DNA from: Magnetofaba australis IT-1
Lineage (GTDB): Bacteria; Pseudomonadota; Magnetococcia; Magnetococcales; Magnetococcaceae
DNA: 64,000 nucleotides
Direction of reading: 5' to 3'
NCBI RefSeq assembly: GCF_002109495.1
Contig: NZ_LVJN01000019.1
Span: forward strand, 496,001-560,000
The position numbers and the translations under genes are program-made. This document shows positions 26,344 through 34,267 of this stretch, in pieces (position 1 is the first letter of the stretch; the number at the start of each line of letters is the position of its first letter). The notes below the pieces were generated by a model. The model was not told the DNA's origin, ran no database searches, and was given only the letters and a program-made list of their open reading frames with translations.

Positions 26344-27461
26344 TGGACTTTTCCGTGCAGCAGGAGGCGGCGCGCTATCTGGTGATGGGATTGGCCGGAT
26401 GCGCCTTGAGCGATGAAGAGACGGCATTTCTGCGCGCGCGTCAACCGGCTGGGGTGATTCTGTTCTCGCGTAATATCGCCGATCTGGATCAGGTGCAGGC
26501 GCTGATTGCTTCGGTGCAGGATGCATGCGATATCCCGCCGGTAGTCTGGATCGACCAGGAGGGGGGGCGGGTGCAGCGCCTGCGCGATCCGCTCACACCC
26601 TATCCCAGCGCCCAGGCGTTTGAAGTTCAATTTGACGACGATCCCGAACAGGCCTTGAGTCTGGCGCGGCTTACCGGCTGGCTCAACGGGGTGGAGTTGG
26701 GGCACATGGGCATTGGCGTCAACTGCGCGCCGGTGCTGGATATCCGTCAGGCGGGCGCCAGCGACGTCATCGGCGAACGCGCCTTCGGTTCCGACCCTGA
26801 TGTGGTGGCGGCGCTGGCGGGGGCGTGGCTGGGCGGTTTCACCAGCACCGGGCTGCTGGCGGCGGGCAAACACTTTCCCGGTCACGGGGCGGCGCTGGTG
26901 GATTCCCATAAGGAGTTGCCGCGGGTGGAGAAGTCCGCCGAGGAACTTGCTGAGTGGGAGTTTGTCCCTTATCTCAGTCTGCTGGGCCAACTGCCCATCA
27001 TCATGACCGCGCATCTGGTGATGAGCGGCCTGGATCGCGCGCAACCGGCGACGTGGTCGCGGGAAACCCTGACAGGCTTGCTGCGCGAGCAGTGGGAGTA
27101 TGATGGGCTGATCGTCTCCGACGCCCTGGAGATGCAGGCGCTGGAGGGCGATATGGCCGATCGGGCGCGACGCGCGGTGGCGGCCGGGTGCGATCAAGTG
27201 CTGGTCTGCACCGGCCAGCTGGCCGACGCCGAGGCGGCGCTGGACGGCGTGGAGCAGGCGCTGGCGGGCCTGTCCCAGGCGGAGCGCGACGCCAACCTGG
27301 CGCGGCAGGAGCATATCCTGCACAATGCGCGCATCGCCCCCGGCCCGTGGCGCGATCTGTTGCAGGACGCCACCTACCGGGCCGCCCGCGAGCGGGTCAG
27401 CCTGCTGGCGGGCGAGGCGCTGGCGCTGGATCCAACCGAGGCTCTGTCCGAGCCCGGATGA
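26319..27461 (+). CDS. nagZ: Beta-N-acetylhexosaminidase NagZ (GH3)
   Basis: Cytoplasmic glycosidase of peptidoglycan recycling; removes GlcNAc from GlcNAc-anhydromuropeptides. About 380 residues. Diagnostic motifs: WIDQEGGRVQRL, the GH3 NagZ loop KHFPGHGAALVDSHKELP with the His/Asp general acid-base dyad, and the nucleophile Asp in LIVSDALEMQAL. Three in-frame GTG codons are possible starts (26304, 26319, 26337); 26319 has GGAG seven bases upstream, 26337 has GGGGGAG nine bases upstream. All lie within or beside the start of the divergent VanZ-like gene. The next gene starts 12 bases after the stop, suggesting co-transcription. Confidence 0.93.
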   Translation: MGETQTVTLDFSVQQEAARYLVMGLAGCALSDEETAFLRARQPAGVILFSRNIADLDQVQALIASVQDACDIPPVVWIDQEGGRVQRLRDPLTPYPSAQAFEVQFDDDPEQALSLARLTGWLNGVELGHMGIGVNCAPVLDIRQAGASDVIGERAFGSDPDVVAALAGAWLGGFTSTGLLAAGKHFPGHGAALVDSHKELPRVEKSAEELAEWEFVPYLSLLGQLPIIMTAHLVMSGLDRAQPATWSRETLTGLLREQWEYDGLIVSDALEMQALEGDMADRARRAVAAGCDQVLVCTGQLADAEAALDGVEQALAGLSQAERDANLARQEHILHNARIAPGPWRDLLQDATYRAARERVSLLAGEALALDPTEALSEPG

Positions 27462-27473
27462 ACCGTAACAAGG

Positions 27474-27884
27474 ATGACGCACACTATGAGCATGACGTAC
27501 AAAGCCAAACACATCCCCACCCAGTTCAAGCAGAAGCGCGCCGAAGGCGTGGTGGAGACCACCTGGGACAATGGCGAGAGTCTGACCTTTACCGATGAAG
27601 AGCTGCGCGTGTTCTGCCCCTGCGCCGACTGTCGCGGGCATACGCCTGACCAGGCCAAACTCATCGATGGCAAGCAGGGGGTGAAAATCACCGGCATCGA
27701 GGCGGTGGGTCACTATGCGGTGAAGATCTCGTTTTCCGACGATCACGACTCCGGGCTCTACTCCTGGGATATGCTCTACGATCTGGGCGTGAACAAAGCG
27801 GCCTATTGGGAGAAGTATCTGCAGGATCTGGAGGCGGCGGGCAAGCGTCGCCGCCCGTCGGTGTTCATGATCAAAACCGTCTGA
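27474..27884 (+). CDS. DUF971 domain protein
   Basis: A 136-residue soluble protein with the DUF971 pattern: VETTWDNGESLTFTDEELRV, CPCADCRG, GHYAVKISFSDDHDSGLYSW and the aromatic YDLGVNKAAYWEKYL. The domain is also the N-terminal module of gamma-butyrobetaine hydroxylase, and stand-alone bacterial forms have been proposed to act near iron-sulfur cluster proteins; the exact role is unknown. Cysteines in CPCADC could bind metal. Start 27474 is the first ATG; ATG 27486 has an AAGGA upstream and may be used instead. Follows nagZ closely. Confidence 0.88.
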   Translation: MTHTMSMTYKAKHIPTQFKQKRAEGVVETTWDNGESLTFTDEELRVFCPCADCRGHTPDQAKLIDGKQGVKITGIEAVGHYAVKISFSDDHDSGLYSWDMLYDLGVNKAAYWEKYLQDLEAAGKRRRPSVFMIKTV

Positions 27885-27928
27885 TCGGAGCGATTGCGGT
27901 CGGGATGCGTCGCCGATGAAATTTTTGC

Positions 27929-27957
27929 TTGCGTCCGCGTCCCGGCCCCGGTATAAA
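27929..27957 (+). promoter_or_regulatory. Probable sigma-70-type promoter of tRNA-Glu
   Basis: TTGCGT (27929-27934) and TATAAA (27952-27957) with a 17-base spacer, placing transcription start near 27964, about 15 bases before the tRNA. Box quality and location are good, but it was judged by eye. Confidence 0.55.
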
Positions 27958-27978
27958 GAGCGTCCTTTCAGAGCGTGC

Positions 27979-28054
27979 GTCCCGTTCGTCTAGAGGCCTA
28001 GGACACCGGCCTTTCACGCCGGTAACACGGGTTCGAAACCCGTACGGGACGCCA
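27979..28054 (+). tRNA. tRNA-Glu (anticodon TTC)
   Basis: Complete cloverleaf with encoded CCA: acceptor stem GTCCCGT (27979-27985) pairs with ACGGGAC (28044-28050), anticodon stem CCGGC/GCCGG with loop CTTTCAC and anticodon TTC at 28013-28015, T arm ACGGG TTCGAAA CCCGT. Its 3' part from 28006 is repeated exactly at 41332-41382, marking it as the insertion site of the adjacent integrative element. The tRNA remains intact because the element carries an identical 3' end. Confidence 0.97.
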
Positions 28055-28056
28055 AT
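28006..28056 (+). repeat. Left attachment site (attL)
   Basis: 51 bases covering the anticodon stem to CCA plus AT of tRNA-Glu, identical to 41332-41382. The base before (A versus T) and after (A versus C) differ, so the identity ends sharply. Confidence 0.93.
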
Positions 28057-28150
28057 AAAATCAAATGGTTGTATGGTTGTCTGTGGAGTGCTTGTCTAGA
28101 TTTTCACAAATAAACGCCCCCAGACAGCCATACACATCATTTGATTTTTT
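28057..28150. repeat. Inverted repeat abutting attL
   Basis: Left arm 28057-28083 and right arm 28121-28150 are imperfect inverted copies (about 27 bases, four or so mismatches), the right arm ending in T6. It may act as a replacement terminator for the tRNA, whose native terminator was displaced to 41415, or as integrase arm sites next to the crossover. Confidence 0.6.
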
Positions 28151-28264
28151 GCAGCCCTCCTCCTCTCTCCTGGACTCCCCCCATAGCAAATTATTGAAGT
28201 CACTCCTGTGAGGGAAAGCTACATTATATGTCGCGCCCTAACAGCCCGTTGATAAAACCAGCCC

Positions 28265-28645
28265 TCAGCGGCGGCGCATAACCATCCCGGCCACCGGCAC
28301 GATTTCTCTTTGCGGCCCGATGATAGCCAACAGAACCACCGTAACATCAGCAATCACATCCTGAGCGACGAGAACAAGCAATATTGGCTCGTCTGCCCAC
28401 CCCTTCGGGGTCCCAACGTCATATTTTGACCGCATCAGCAGAGCCAGGTTGAATTCGGCCACATGGATTAGATAGCGTTTATGCACGTTCTCCCGGCCAC
28501 GCAGGTAAACCCGGCCGCGATTTGTAAGGATCCCCTTCAGGGGACCCAGCAGTATGACCATAGCAGACCCAATGGCCCTAAAAATTTTGTGCGGAAATTG
28601 GGGATTATCTGGCAATGCGTACCCGGCCTCGAGACCAGAGACTCG
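28265..28645 (-). pseudogene. Remnant of a DDE transposase C-terminus
   Basis: The minus-strand frame ending at 28265 contains LRGRENVHKRYLIHVAEFNL and LLMRSKYDVGTPKGW, a C-terminal pattern found in IS1182/IS5-type DDE transposases, followed by hydrophobic residues to the stop. The catalytic core is absent: upstream, around 28545-28645, it runs into the IstA fragment in another frame. It is a fragment left by nested insertion or deletion and is not expected to be functional. Confidence 0.6.
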
Positions 28646-29088
28646 GAGCATGAAAAATAGCCGCAATAGTCGACGAAGAGTTTCTCTCCGGCGAGATGCT
28701 CCTGTCGCATCACCAGGTCGATGCCGCCGCGCCATTCTCGGTAGAGTTCGCAGAAGCGGCTGTACTGCAGCCCCTCGGGATGGCGCTGTTTATACTCATC
28801 CCAGAGCAAGGTCAGGGTAACGCCCTTGCGCTTCAACTCCAGATGGATAGGGGGCCAGTGTGGCAATGATGGGGGCGCGGCGGCGCGTAACGCGGGCTCA
28901 GGAAACAGCAGGCGCTCAAGCGCCGCGTCGTCTAGATTTTCTGGCAAAGGCCTGGTGAGACCCGCACGTTTGGCCCTGGATAGATATTCGGAGACTGCGG
29001 TCCGCCCAATACTCGCGCTCTCGGCTATGCGCCGATTGCTCAAGCGGGATTCCAATTTCAGTCGCAGGATTTCCTTGATCTTGCGCAT
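28640..29088 (-). pseudogene. Truncated IS21-family transposase IstA
   Basis: From ATG 29088: MRKIKEILRLKLESRLSNRR, then RTAVSEYLSRAKRAGLTRPL (helix-turn-helix) and LWDEYKQRHPEGLQYSRFCE...HLAGEKLFVDYCG, the N-terminal third of IstA. The sequence breaks right at the point where the DDE domain should begin (VDYCG, then unrelated residues), and no istB follows. The matching IS end lies upstream at 29201-29295. It is a dead fragment. Confidence 0.82.
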
Positions 29089-29200
29089 GGATAACCTCTG
29101 TTTGGGCAGCTCCAGCCTCCCCCATGAAATGGCGAGAAAGAATTGGAGTATGCCAGGTTATCTGTGTCTTGATCGCTCCTGAGATTCCCCCTTCGCCGGG

Positions 29201-29295
29201 GTGGCCGCTTTACGTCGGAATAGGTGGCCGGATTGAATCGGAATCAGTGGCCGTTTTGCGTCGGAATCACTGGCCGCTTTGCACCGGAATACGCA
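29201..29295 (-). repeat. IS21-type terminal multiple repeats
   Basis: Four 21-base units with a 23-base period at 29201, 29224, 29247 and 29270, pattern gTGGCCG-n-TTTnCGTCGGAAT, ending at GGAATACGCA (29286-29295; TGCGTATTCC on the minus strand). Multiple end repeats that bind IstA are a hallmark of IS21 elements; here they lie about 110 bases upstream of the istA remnant. Confidence 0.8.
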
Positions 29296-29310
29296 AAAGA
29301 AAGGAGCTAC

Positions 29311-29490
29311 ATGTTCACAGCTCCATTCTCCACACTCATGTCCGCTTTTGATAGAAGCGGACTTCAGACACTTCTTCCGGACGAACAGGAAGTCCTCACC
29401 GTCATACTCGCCCTTTCAGATATCGCAGTATTCAGATATCTGGAAGAGCGCATTCCCATCCATAGAGCTCCAACATTCTCTGTGTCCTGA
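29311..29490 (+). CDS. Possible small ORF of unknown function (59 residues)
   Basis: Begins MFTAPFSTLMSAFDRSGLQT and ends HRAPTFSVS. AAGGAG lies five bases before ATG 29311, the only reason to list it. It starts just outside the IS21 end, so it may be a fragment of a gene broken by the insertion. No family recognised; translation is uncertain. Confidence 0.3.
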   Translation: MFTAPFSTLMSAFDRSGLQTLLPDEQEVLTVILALSDIAVFRYLEERIPIHRAPTFSVS

Positions 29491-29504
29491 GCGTACTTCA
29501 GGTT

Positions 29505-29533
29505 CCTGAAATGGGACCTTCCCTGATTTCAGG
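29505..29533 (-). terminator. Hairpin downstream of the Mrr-type gene
   Basis: CCTGAAAT (29505-29512) pairs with ATTTCAGG (29526-29533), 17 bases after the stop of the minus-strand nuclease gene. No clear U tract follows, so it is only a candidate terminator. Confidence 0.35.
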
Positions 29534-29550
29534 GGAATGATTCGTGCGAA

Positions 29551-30633
29551 TCAGGTGGCCGCTTCCAGACCAAGCATTTGCGCCAAAATTGGAATGTCAT
29601 CGTGATGGGTCAGGAATACTCCCGATGTTTGCGCCAATTCTTTAGCCGCTCTGGTGTAACCAGCATTACTCATAACAATTGCAAACTGGGTATCGTAATG
29701 AGCTTTCGCGGTATGCACTTCTTGCACTGCCTTATTCCCAACTGGAGATGAATATTTCTTGCACTGAATCGCGACCCGCTTACCATTATAAGTAGCTATG
29801 ACATCTACACCTTGATCCGCGGAAGCTTGAGTCACTGAAGCTTCCCACCCATTTTCTTTCAATCTGTCACTGCAATAATACTCATACTCGAATCCATCAA
29901 GGCCATCAACATCAACATTTGTAGACACAAGGTTCCTTGAATAATCTTCCACAATCAGTTTTATAAACTCTATTATTTCGTTTCTATTATGATCATATGT
30001 TATCCAGAGACCAGGCTCTGCAATTTTGTTGAATACATCGTCTGGTATTGTTTCAAGTGACATTGATGTAGCAGGGTCTATAAAGTCTCTGCATACAACA
30101 TTATCATAAAAATATGATAACGCCTTACTCCACCCATCATCAATAATATTTCCATATGAGTCAGTCCTTTGAGAAACTTTCATCTCCCTGTGTAAAGATG
30201 CCACATTATCCCTGACAATTGCTTCTATTTTTTTGTATCTCTTTGCACGCAAAAACTCGATCAAATATAAAACACACCTTCTTGCAAATCTTGGCAAGTC
30301 ATCTATGCTTGATTTTTCTAGGATATCATCACTATAAACATTGAGAGCAGTCGCATACTTGTCACTCCAGACAAATTTATCGTAGTCAACAGGCAGATGA
30401 CACGCAATAAACCTTACATCCGGTGGCAAACTATTTCTTATGCTAGAACTGTTTATTAGAATCAAAAAGGGACTTGTGATTATTACAGAAAACCATACCG
30501 CTAAGAGTATTAGTGCTAGATTAGATTCTCCACTTGAATTTCCACCAATAAAGGGGATCAAAACAAAACCAAAAAAAATCATTCGACCCCAGTTTTTCCA
30601 ATTGAAAATTTTATATCTAATCATAGCTATCAC
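29551..30633 (-). CDS. Membrane-anchored Mrr-type restriction endonuclease
   Basis: A 360-residue protein with two N-terminal membrane helices (GRMIFFGFVLIPFIG and LALILLAVWFSVIITSPFLI), a middle region of unknown fold (residues about 70-235), and a C-terminal Mrr_cat domain of the PD-(D/E)XK superfamily: YEYYCSDRLKENGWEASVTQ, DQGVDVIATYNG and AIQCKKYSSPVGNKAVQEVH, with catalytic D...QxK near residues 270-290. Mrr enzymes cut modified DNA (type IV restriction). With membrane helices this form may survey incoming DNA or act as an abortive effector; that is inference. Strongly A+T-rich codon use compared with the chromosome indicates transfer. It stands alone. Confidence 0.82.
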   Translation of the reverse strand: MIAMIRYKIFNWKNWGRMIFFGFVLIPFIGGNSSGESNLALILLAVWFSVIITSPFLILINSSSIRNSLPPDVRFIACHLPVDYDKFVWSDKYATALNVYSDDILEKSSIDDLPRFARRCVLYLIEFLRAKRYKKIEAIVRDNVASLHREMKVSQRTDSYGNIIDDGWSKALSYFYDNVVCRDFIDPATSMSLETIPDDVFNKIAEPGLWITYDHNRNEIIEFIKLIVEDYSRNLVSTNVDVDGLDGFEYEYYCSDRLKENGWEASVTQASADQGVDVIATYNGKRVAIQCKKYSSPVGNKAVQEVHTAKAHYDTQFAIVMSNAGYTRAAKELAQTSGVFLTHHDDIPILAQMLGLEAAT

Positions 30634-31380
30634 CTAACATTCAATAACTTCACGGATTCATAACTGTGAAGACTTCCTTCACAAATTCTCAGCTATTATA
30701 GATCACGAGTACGCCTCGTCATAGATATCTCGCACCAGCCGCCCCAGGTACGACCGGAGTAACTATGGCTAAATGCCCCCCAATCCGCAAGACTTCCGAT
30801 CTCTGAGTCGAGCATTATGAGATAATCGTTGGCGATTTAGATCGTTCTGGACACCTACGGGTTTTCACAAATGGTGCAAGACGCCTCTGGATTTGACTAT
30901 GCCCGTGGATGCTATACTCAAGTCCGCTTCTTGAAAAAGCGGTATTCAACCAATCCTGTCTAAACACCTGATATCAGGAGAATATTCAGCCATTCATAAT
31001 TTGGCATTGGCTTCTGATGTCCGGTCCAGAAGGATCCCCCTCCATAGCGGTCATCAAATTTCCGCCTCTCAGGATACCCTCCCGCCTAGCACGGGGGCAA
31101 AGGTAAGATGGCGACCACCCGTCCCTGCGTGGTCATTCGGACACCTCGACGGTGAACACGCCCATCTTGCTGTACTCGATGAAATTCCTCACCACCAACC
31201 ACATCACAAATCTATCTATATGTGTTTGATTGAATTCCAGAAAAAAAAACGCAAAATAGATACCCCCAAAATTACCCCCGGATTTTATTCTTATTTCACA
31301 GCAACGAGGATAAACAGACGAACGGTGCGTTGGGTGAACAGGATACTCTTCCGAAAAAACGGCGCAACAGGACGTGGAGG
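30634..31380. other. Non-coding stretch between the nuclease and caspase-like genes
   Basis: About 750 bases. A plus-strand open frame (31001-31657) runs antisense into the caspase-like gene, lacks a ribosome site and shows no protein-like features. An A9 run lies near 31241. I see no gene, tRNA or clear repeat; it may be the remains of deleted genes. Confidence 0.5.
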
Positions 31381-32649
31381 TCAGGGGCGAGCGACAAACA
31401 GGAAATCGCCGCCGTCGTGCCCGGCCTTGCGAATGTCGGCGTACTCCGGGGTCTGGTCGGTGTTGACCATCACCGGACGGCGCACGCGGCTGAACAGCGA
31501 CATGCCATCCATCACCCCGGCGTTATCACGCAAGGCTTCCAGGAAGGCCGAAGCAAACACCGAATGGCCCATCTTTCCGCCCGCGTCGGCCACCGGCTCC
31601 AGACCACCCGAGGCCAGTACCACGCGCGCACGCTTGCGGGCGATGCGCTCAAGATAGCCCGGCGTCTGAATGCGCACCTTCAGCCCCCGCGTCAATTTAC
31701 CGGAAAAGCAGCTATCAGCCACCACCATCGCATGTTTAGCCTTGATCGCCTTAAGCGCAGTGGTCAGCGAGGCGTTGGAAATCCAGTTGACTGTGTCGCT
31801 TTCGGTGGCATCCACCGGTAGCCAGTAACCTTGATCCCCCTCCTGGTCCAACCAACCGTGACCGGCGTAGTAGATCAACAGATTGTCGCGCTGCGTGAGG
31901 CGGTTGCGATAGGCGGTAAGCGCCATAAGAATCTCGCCGCGCGAGGCGTTCTCCAAGGTGCGGGTCTGAAACCCATAGCGCTGCTCAAGCACCTGCGCCA
32001 CGGCGCGCGCATCGCTCACGGCGGTCTTCAGGCGCGGCAAGGACCGGTAGTCGTTGATGCCGATGATCAGGGCGTGATATCGCCCAAAATCCACCCCCGC
32101 AGGTACATCCATGGAAGGCGTCAGAGCGGTGCCCTCCGGCGGCGTCAGGGGAGCGGTCCCGCCCAACTGCGCCGCGCCCAGGTCACTGCCTGGATTGGCG
32201 GCGGGCTCTACGCTGGCCAGTTGCTGTTCAAGGATGGTGAAGAATTGCACCACGTTCTGCCCGCCCTTACCCCAATCGATCAACTGCGGGCTGGTGCTGG
32301 TCACGTCCACCTGCACCCGACCATGGCGCCGTTGCACCAGCACCTTTACCTGATCTCCGAAGGTGAGCAAGTTCAGCGGCGTGCTGGCGGTAATCAAGCC
32401 CTGACTGGCGCTGCTCTGCGCCAGATTCCAGCCGAGCAGATGCACCGTCTGCACGGCGCTATCAAACACGCTTTGATAGGATTGCGCATATTTGCGCGAG
32501 GCAGGCGCTTGCTTGAGCCCGGAACTGGCCACGCCCTGGTGGGACGAGGTGGTGGATGTCATGCAACCGGGCAGGATAGCCAGGAGCGCGCACGCCATTG
32601 GCAGGGCGATCAAACGACGTCGAAATGGGGGCATGAAATCTTTCCGCAT
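31381..32649 (-). CDS. Caspase-like (peptidase C14) lipoprotein
   Basis: A 422-residue protein with a lipoprotein signal (lipobox LPGC, Cys29), a domain of unknown fold at about residues 50-160 (YAQSYQSVFDSAVQTVHLLG...GRVQVDVTST), a Pro/Thr linker, and a C-terminal caspase/metacaspase p20-type domain starting FGRYHALIIGINDYRSLPRL. The catalytic dyad is intact: His264 in LIYYAGHGWLDQEG and Cys314 in AMVVADSCFSGKL. The product should sit in the envelope facing the periplasm, unlike cytoplasmic caspase-like defence effectors. ATG 32649 or 32634 (MPPF) could be the start. It has higher GC than its neighbours in the element, so it may be a separate acquisition. Substrate and trigger are unknown. 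Confidence 0.85.
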   Translation of the reverse strand: MRKDFMPPFRRRLIALPMACALLAILPGCMTSTTSSHQGVASSGLKQAPASRKYAQSYQSVFDSAVQTVHLLGWNLAQSSASQGLITASTPLNLLTFGDQVKVLVQRRHGRVQVDVTSTSPQLIDWGKGGQNVVQFFTILEQQLASVEPAANPGSDLGAAQLGGTAPLTPPEGTALTPSMDVPAGVDFGRYHALIIGINDYRSLPRLKTAVSDARAVAQVLEQRYGFQTRTLENASRGEILMALTAYRNRLTQRDNLLIYYAGHGWLDQEGDQGYWLPVDATESDTVNWISNASLTTALKAIKAKHAMVVADSCFSGKLTRGLKVRIQTPGYLERIARKRARVVLASGGLEPVADAGGKMGHSVFASAFLEALRDNAGVMDGMSLFSRVRRPVMVNTDQTPEYADIRKAGHDGGDFLFVARP

Positions 32650-33124
32650 TAACCTATCCTGAATCGGTGACTTCTTTTGGAGCGCGTTGATCGAGCGCGC
32701 CTACGAGCGTTTCAAACCGGTTTTTTGCCTTCCGAATTGGTGTGAGCCCCCATTCTCAGCGGCTTTTGAACAAGCACTGTCCCAGATTGCCCCGAATGCC
32801 CCCATTTTCAATATCAGGAGGTGCCCCTTGGGGAATCACCTCCGTTAGTGGGCCGTTCGGTGCTTGTGCTGGCGCACGTAAAGCAACAACGCCATCCTTA
32901 TTCATGGTGTACGCCTTCCTTGTGGATTCTGGTGTGTGCTTGCCAAAGCCTCACCGGAATACGCCACCTGATCACATCCCGCTCATACACAACTTCCGAT
33001 CATAGCTCATAAAATCTACCGAAGTGAAAGAGCTGTTTTGACTTAAAAAATCTGACACCCATAGATTTGTAAGGGTCCCATAGGGGGTCCCTTTTGTAAA
33101 GGATTACAGCCCATGACTCGGATG
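32650..33124. other. Non-coding stretch upstream of the caspase-like gene
   Basis: About 475 bases. It must contain the promoter of the caspase-like gene. Two weak hairpins are visible: GGAGGTG/CACCTCC at 32817-32843, and a GGGACCC-type self-pairing at about 33075-33100 that could end the small minus-strand operon from the right. No gene is supported. Confidence 0.45.
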
Positions 33125-33340
33125 TCAGTCGTCTGGAAGCATACGTGGGCTGGCAGGGACGATCACAAGTGATGTGACATTTGCGGGGAGGTTGTCCAGA
33201 TCAATACCTGGTGAGAAAGGGGCGCTCTTTCGGTAGACGCTGTCAATTAGCACCAAGAGGCCACACTCCTCCACATAATCTGGATCCAGGTCACGAAGGC
33301 GCTCTAAGCTGCCAATTCGTGACGAGAGGGAGCTTGACAT
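33125..33340 (-). CDS. Small protein of unknown function (71 residues)
   Basis: Starts MSSSLSSRIGSLERLRDLDP and contains LVLIDSVYRKSAPFSPGIDL. ATG 33340 has AGGAGAG at ideal distance, and the gene begins 17 bases after the stop of the DUF5681 gene, so the two form an operon. No signal sequence or membrane helix. Small partners of this kind next to DUF5681 are seen in phage-like elements, but I do not recognise a family. Confidence 0.6.
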   Translation of the reverse strand: MSSSLSSRIGSLERLRDLDPDYVEECGLLVLIDSVYRKSAPFSPGIDLDNLPANVTSLVIVPASPRMLPDD

Positions 33341-33357
33341 AAATCTCTCCTATAGCG

Positions 33358-33816
33358 TCAGGCAGGCAGAGGCCGCTTTTGGGTAGTTTCCAGCACTTCA
33401 ATGCGTTTTGCCAACTCAGTAACCTCGTGTAGCCTCGCAACCCCCACAAGAACACTGAGGAGTTTTGAGGCCTGTTCTGGACCTATTTCAGCACTGGCCA
33501 GTAATCCAAGCACAGATTCCCCTCGATCGGAGAGTGATCCTTGATCTAGGAGAGGGAGAGATACGCCGGTTGCTTCAGGCTTCAAGTTGGGTAGAACTTT
33601 GTCCAAGATGATGCGAGCAGCTTGCACATCTCCTTCTCTCGCTCTCTCAATCAGCATTTCTACCACCTCCGGGCAACCTTCCAGGAGGCGGGCGCGCAGC
33701 AATGCGGTTTTTCCGCTCCCAGGGGGGCGTCCTTTGGGGTTTCCAGACCTCCCAGGGGGAAATCTGCCTTGGATGCGTTCGACCTGCTGCGGACCAGTTT
33801 TTTCAGGGTTGCTCAT
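33358..33816 (-). CDS. DUF5681 domain protein
   Basis: A 152-residue protein with the DUF5681 hallmark near the N-terminus, GRFPPGRSGNPKGRPPGSG, followed by a helical segment (LLEGCPEVVEMLIERAREGD, VQAARIILDKVLPNLKPEA). The domain is common in prophages and genomic islands and has been suggested to resemble a small terminase or DNA-binding protein; its function is not established. First gene after the iteron-like region and in the same direction as the replication genes, followed by the 71-residue gene. Confidence 0.75.
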   Translation of the reverse strand: MSNPEKTGPQQVERIQGRFPPGRSGNPKGRPPGSGKTALLRARLLEGCPEVVEMLIERAREGDVQAARIILDKVLPNLKPEATGVSLPLLDQGSLSDRGESVLGLLASAEIGPEQASKLLSVLVGVARLHEVTELAKRIEVLETTQKRPLPA

Positions 33817-34267
33817 ATCACGCGCTCAATAAGTGTTCAGTTGCCAACATGAACAAATCAATCCGAAATTATTCTAACATATCGCACGGATTTTAAGCTA
33901 CAGATTAAGCCCAAAAGGAGAGCACAAACCCAGGGGAGGGGGAGCCGAAGCAAAAAGCAATGGGGGCAGAGTGGGGTAAGGTGGGATTAAGGGTACACGG
34001 TCCAGCGGATGATGCGGACCACGGAGCGATCATTTGGTTGTGGCCGTCCTGGTGCAGTCGGGGGGCTCCGGAGGGCCCAACTGCACTCCGGACTGCCCCC
34101 CATAGGGGGGTTGAGAGTTGAGTTGGATAAAGTTGTGTGAATTCAGTGACTTACGAACACTCAACTCTCAACTGCTCGTTTTTGTAACATCCTGATTTCA
34201 TGTGTGTTTTCAGAGCCAACAGTTGAGAGTTGAGTGTTGAGAGTTGAGTCTAGGAGGGGTCTAAGGG
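33817..34267. other. Intergenic region with the iteron-like array
   Basis: 450 bases between the helicase stop and the DUF5681 gene. Besides the iterons it contains a GC-rich imperfect hairpin at about 34060-34101 (GGGGGGC...TCCGGAG against CTCCGGACTGCCCCCC). The promoter of the DUF5681 operon must also lie here. No gene. Confidence 0.5.
34110..34249. repeat. Iteron-like array, candidate replication origin
   Basis: Four copies of a 13-15-base motif with core GTTGAGAGTTGAG: direct at 34110-34122, inverted at 34159-34173, and two adjacent direct copies at 34221-34235 and 34236-34249. It lies immediately after the stop of the helicase gene. Repeats beside initiator or helicase genes are typical of iteron origins; origin function is inference. 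Confidence 0.6.

Noticed and set aside
29201-29295. Possible CRISPR array (23-bp period repeats)
   Set aside because: Spacers are only two bases; the repeats match an IS21 terminal array next to istA. No cas gene or CRISPR array is present in the window.
31001-31657. Plus-strand frame in the element before and into the caspase-like gene
   Set aside because: No ribosome site, starts in A+T-rich non-coding DNA and runs antisense into a well-supported gene.
34110-34249. Repeats as a CRISPR or VNTR
   Set aside because: Mixed orientation, irregular spacing and location beside replication genes fit iterons better.
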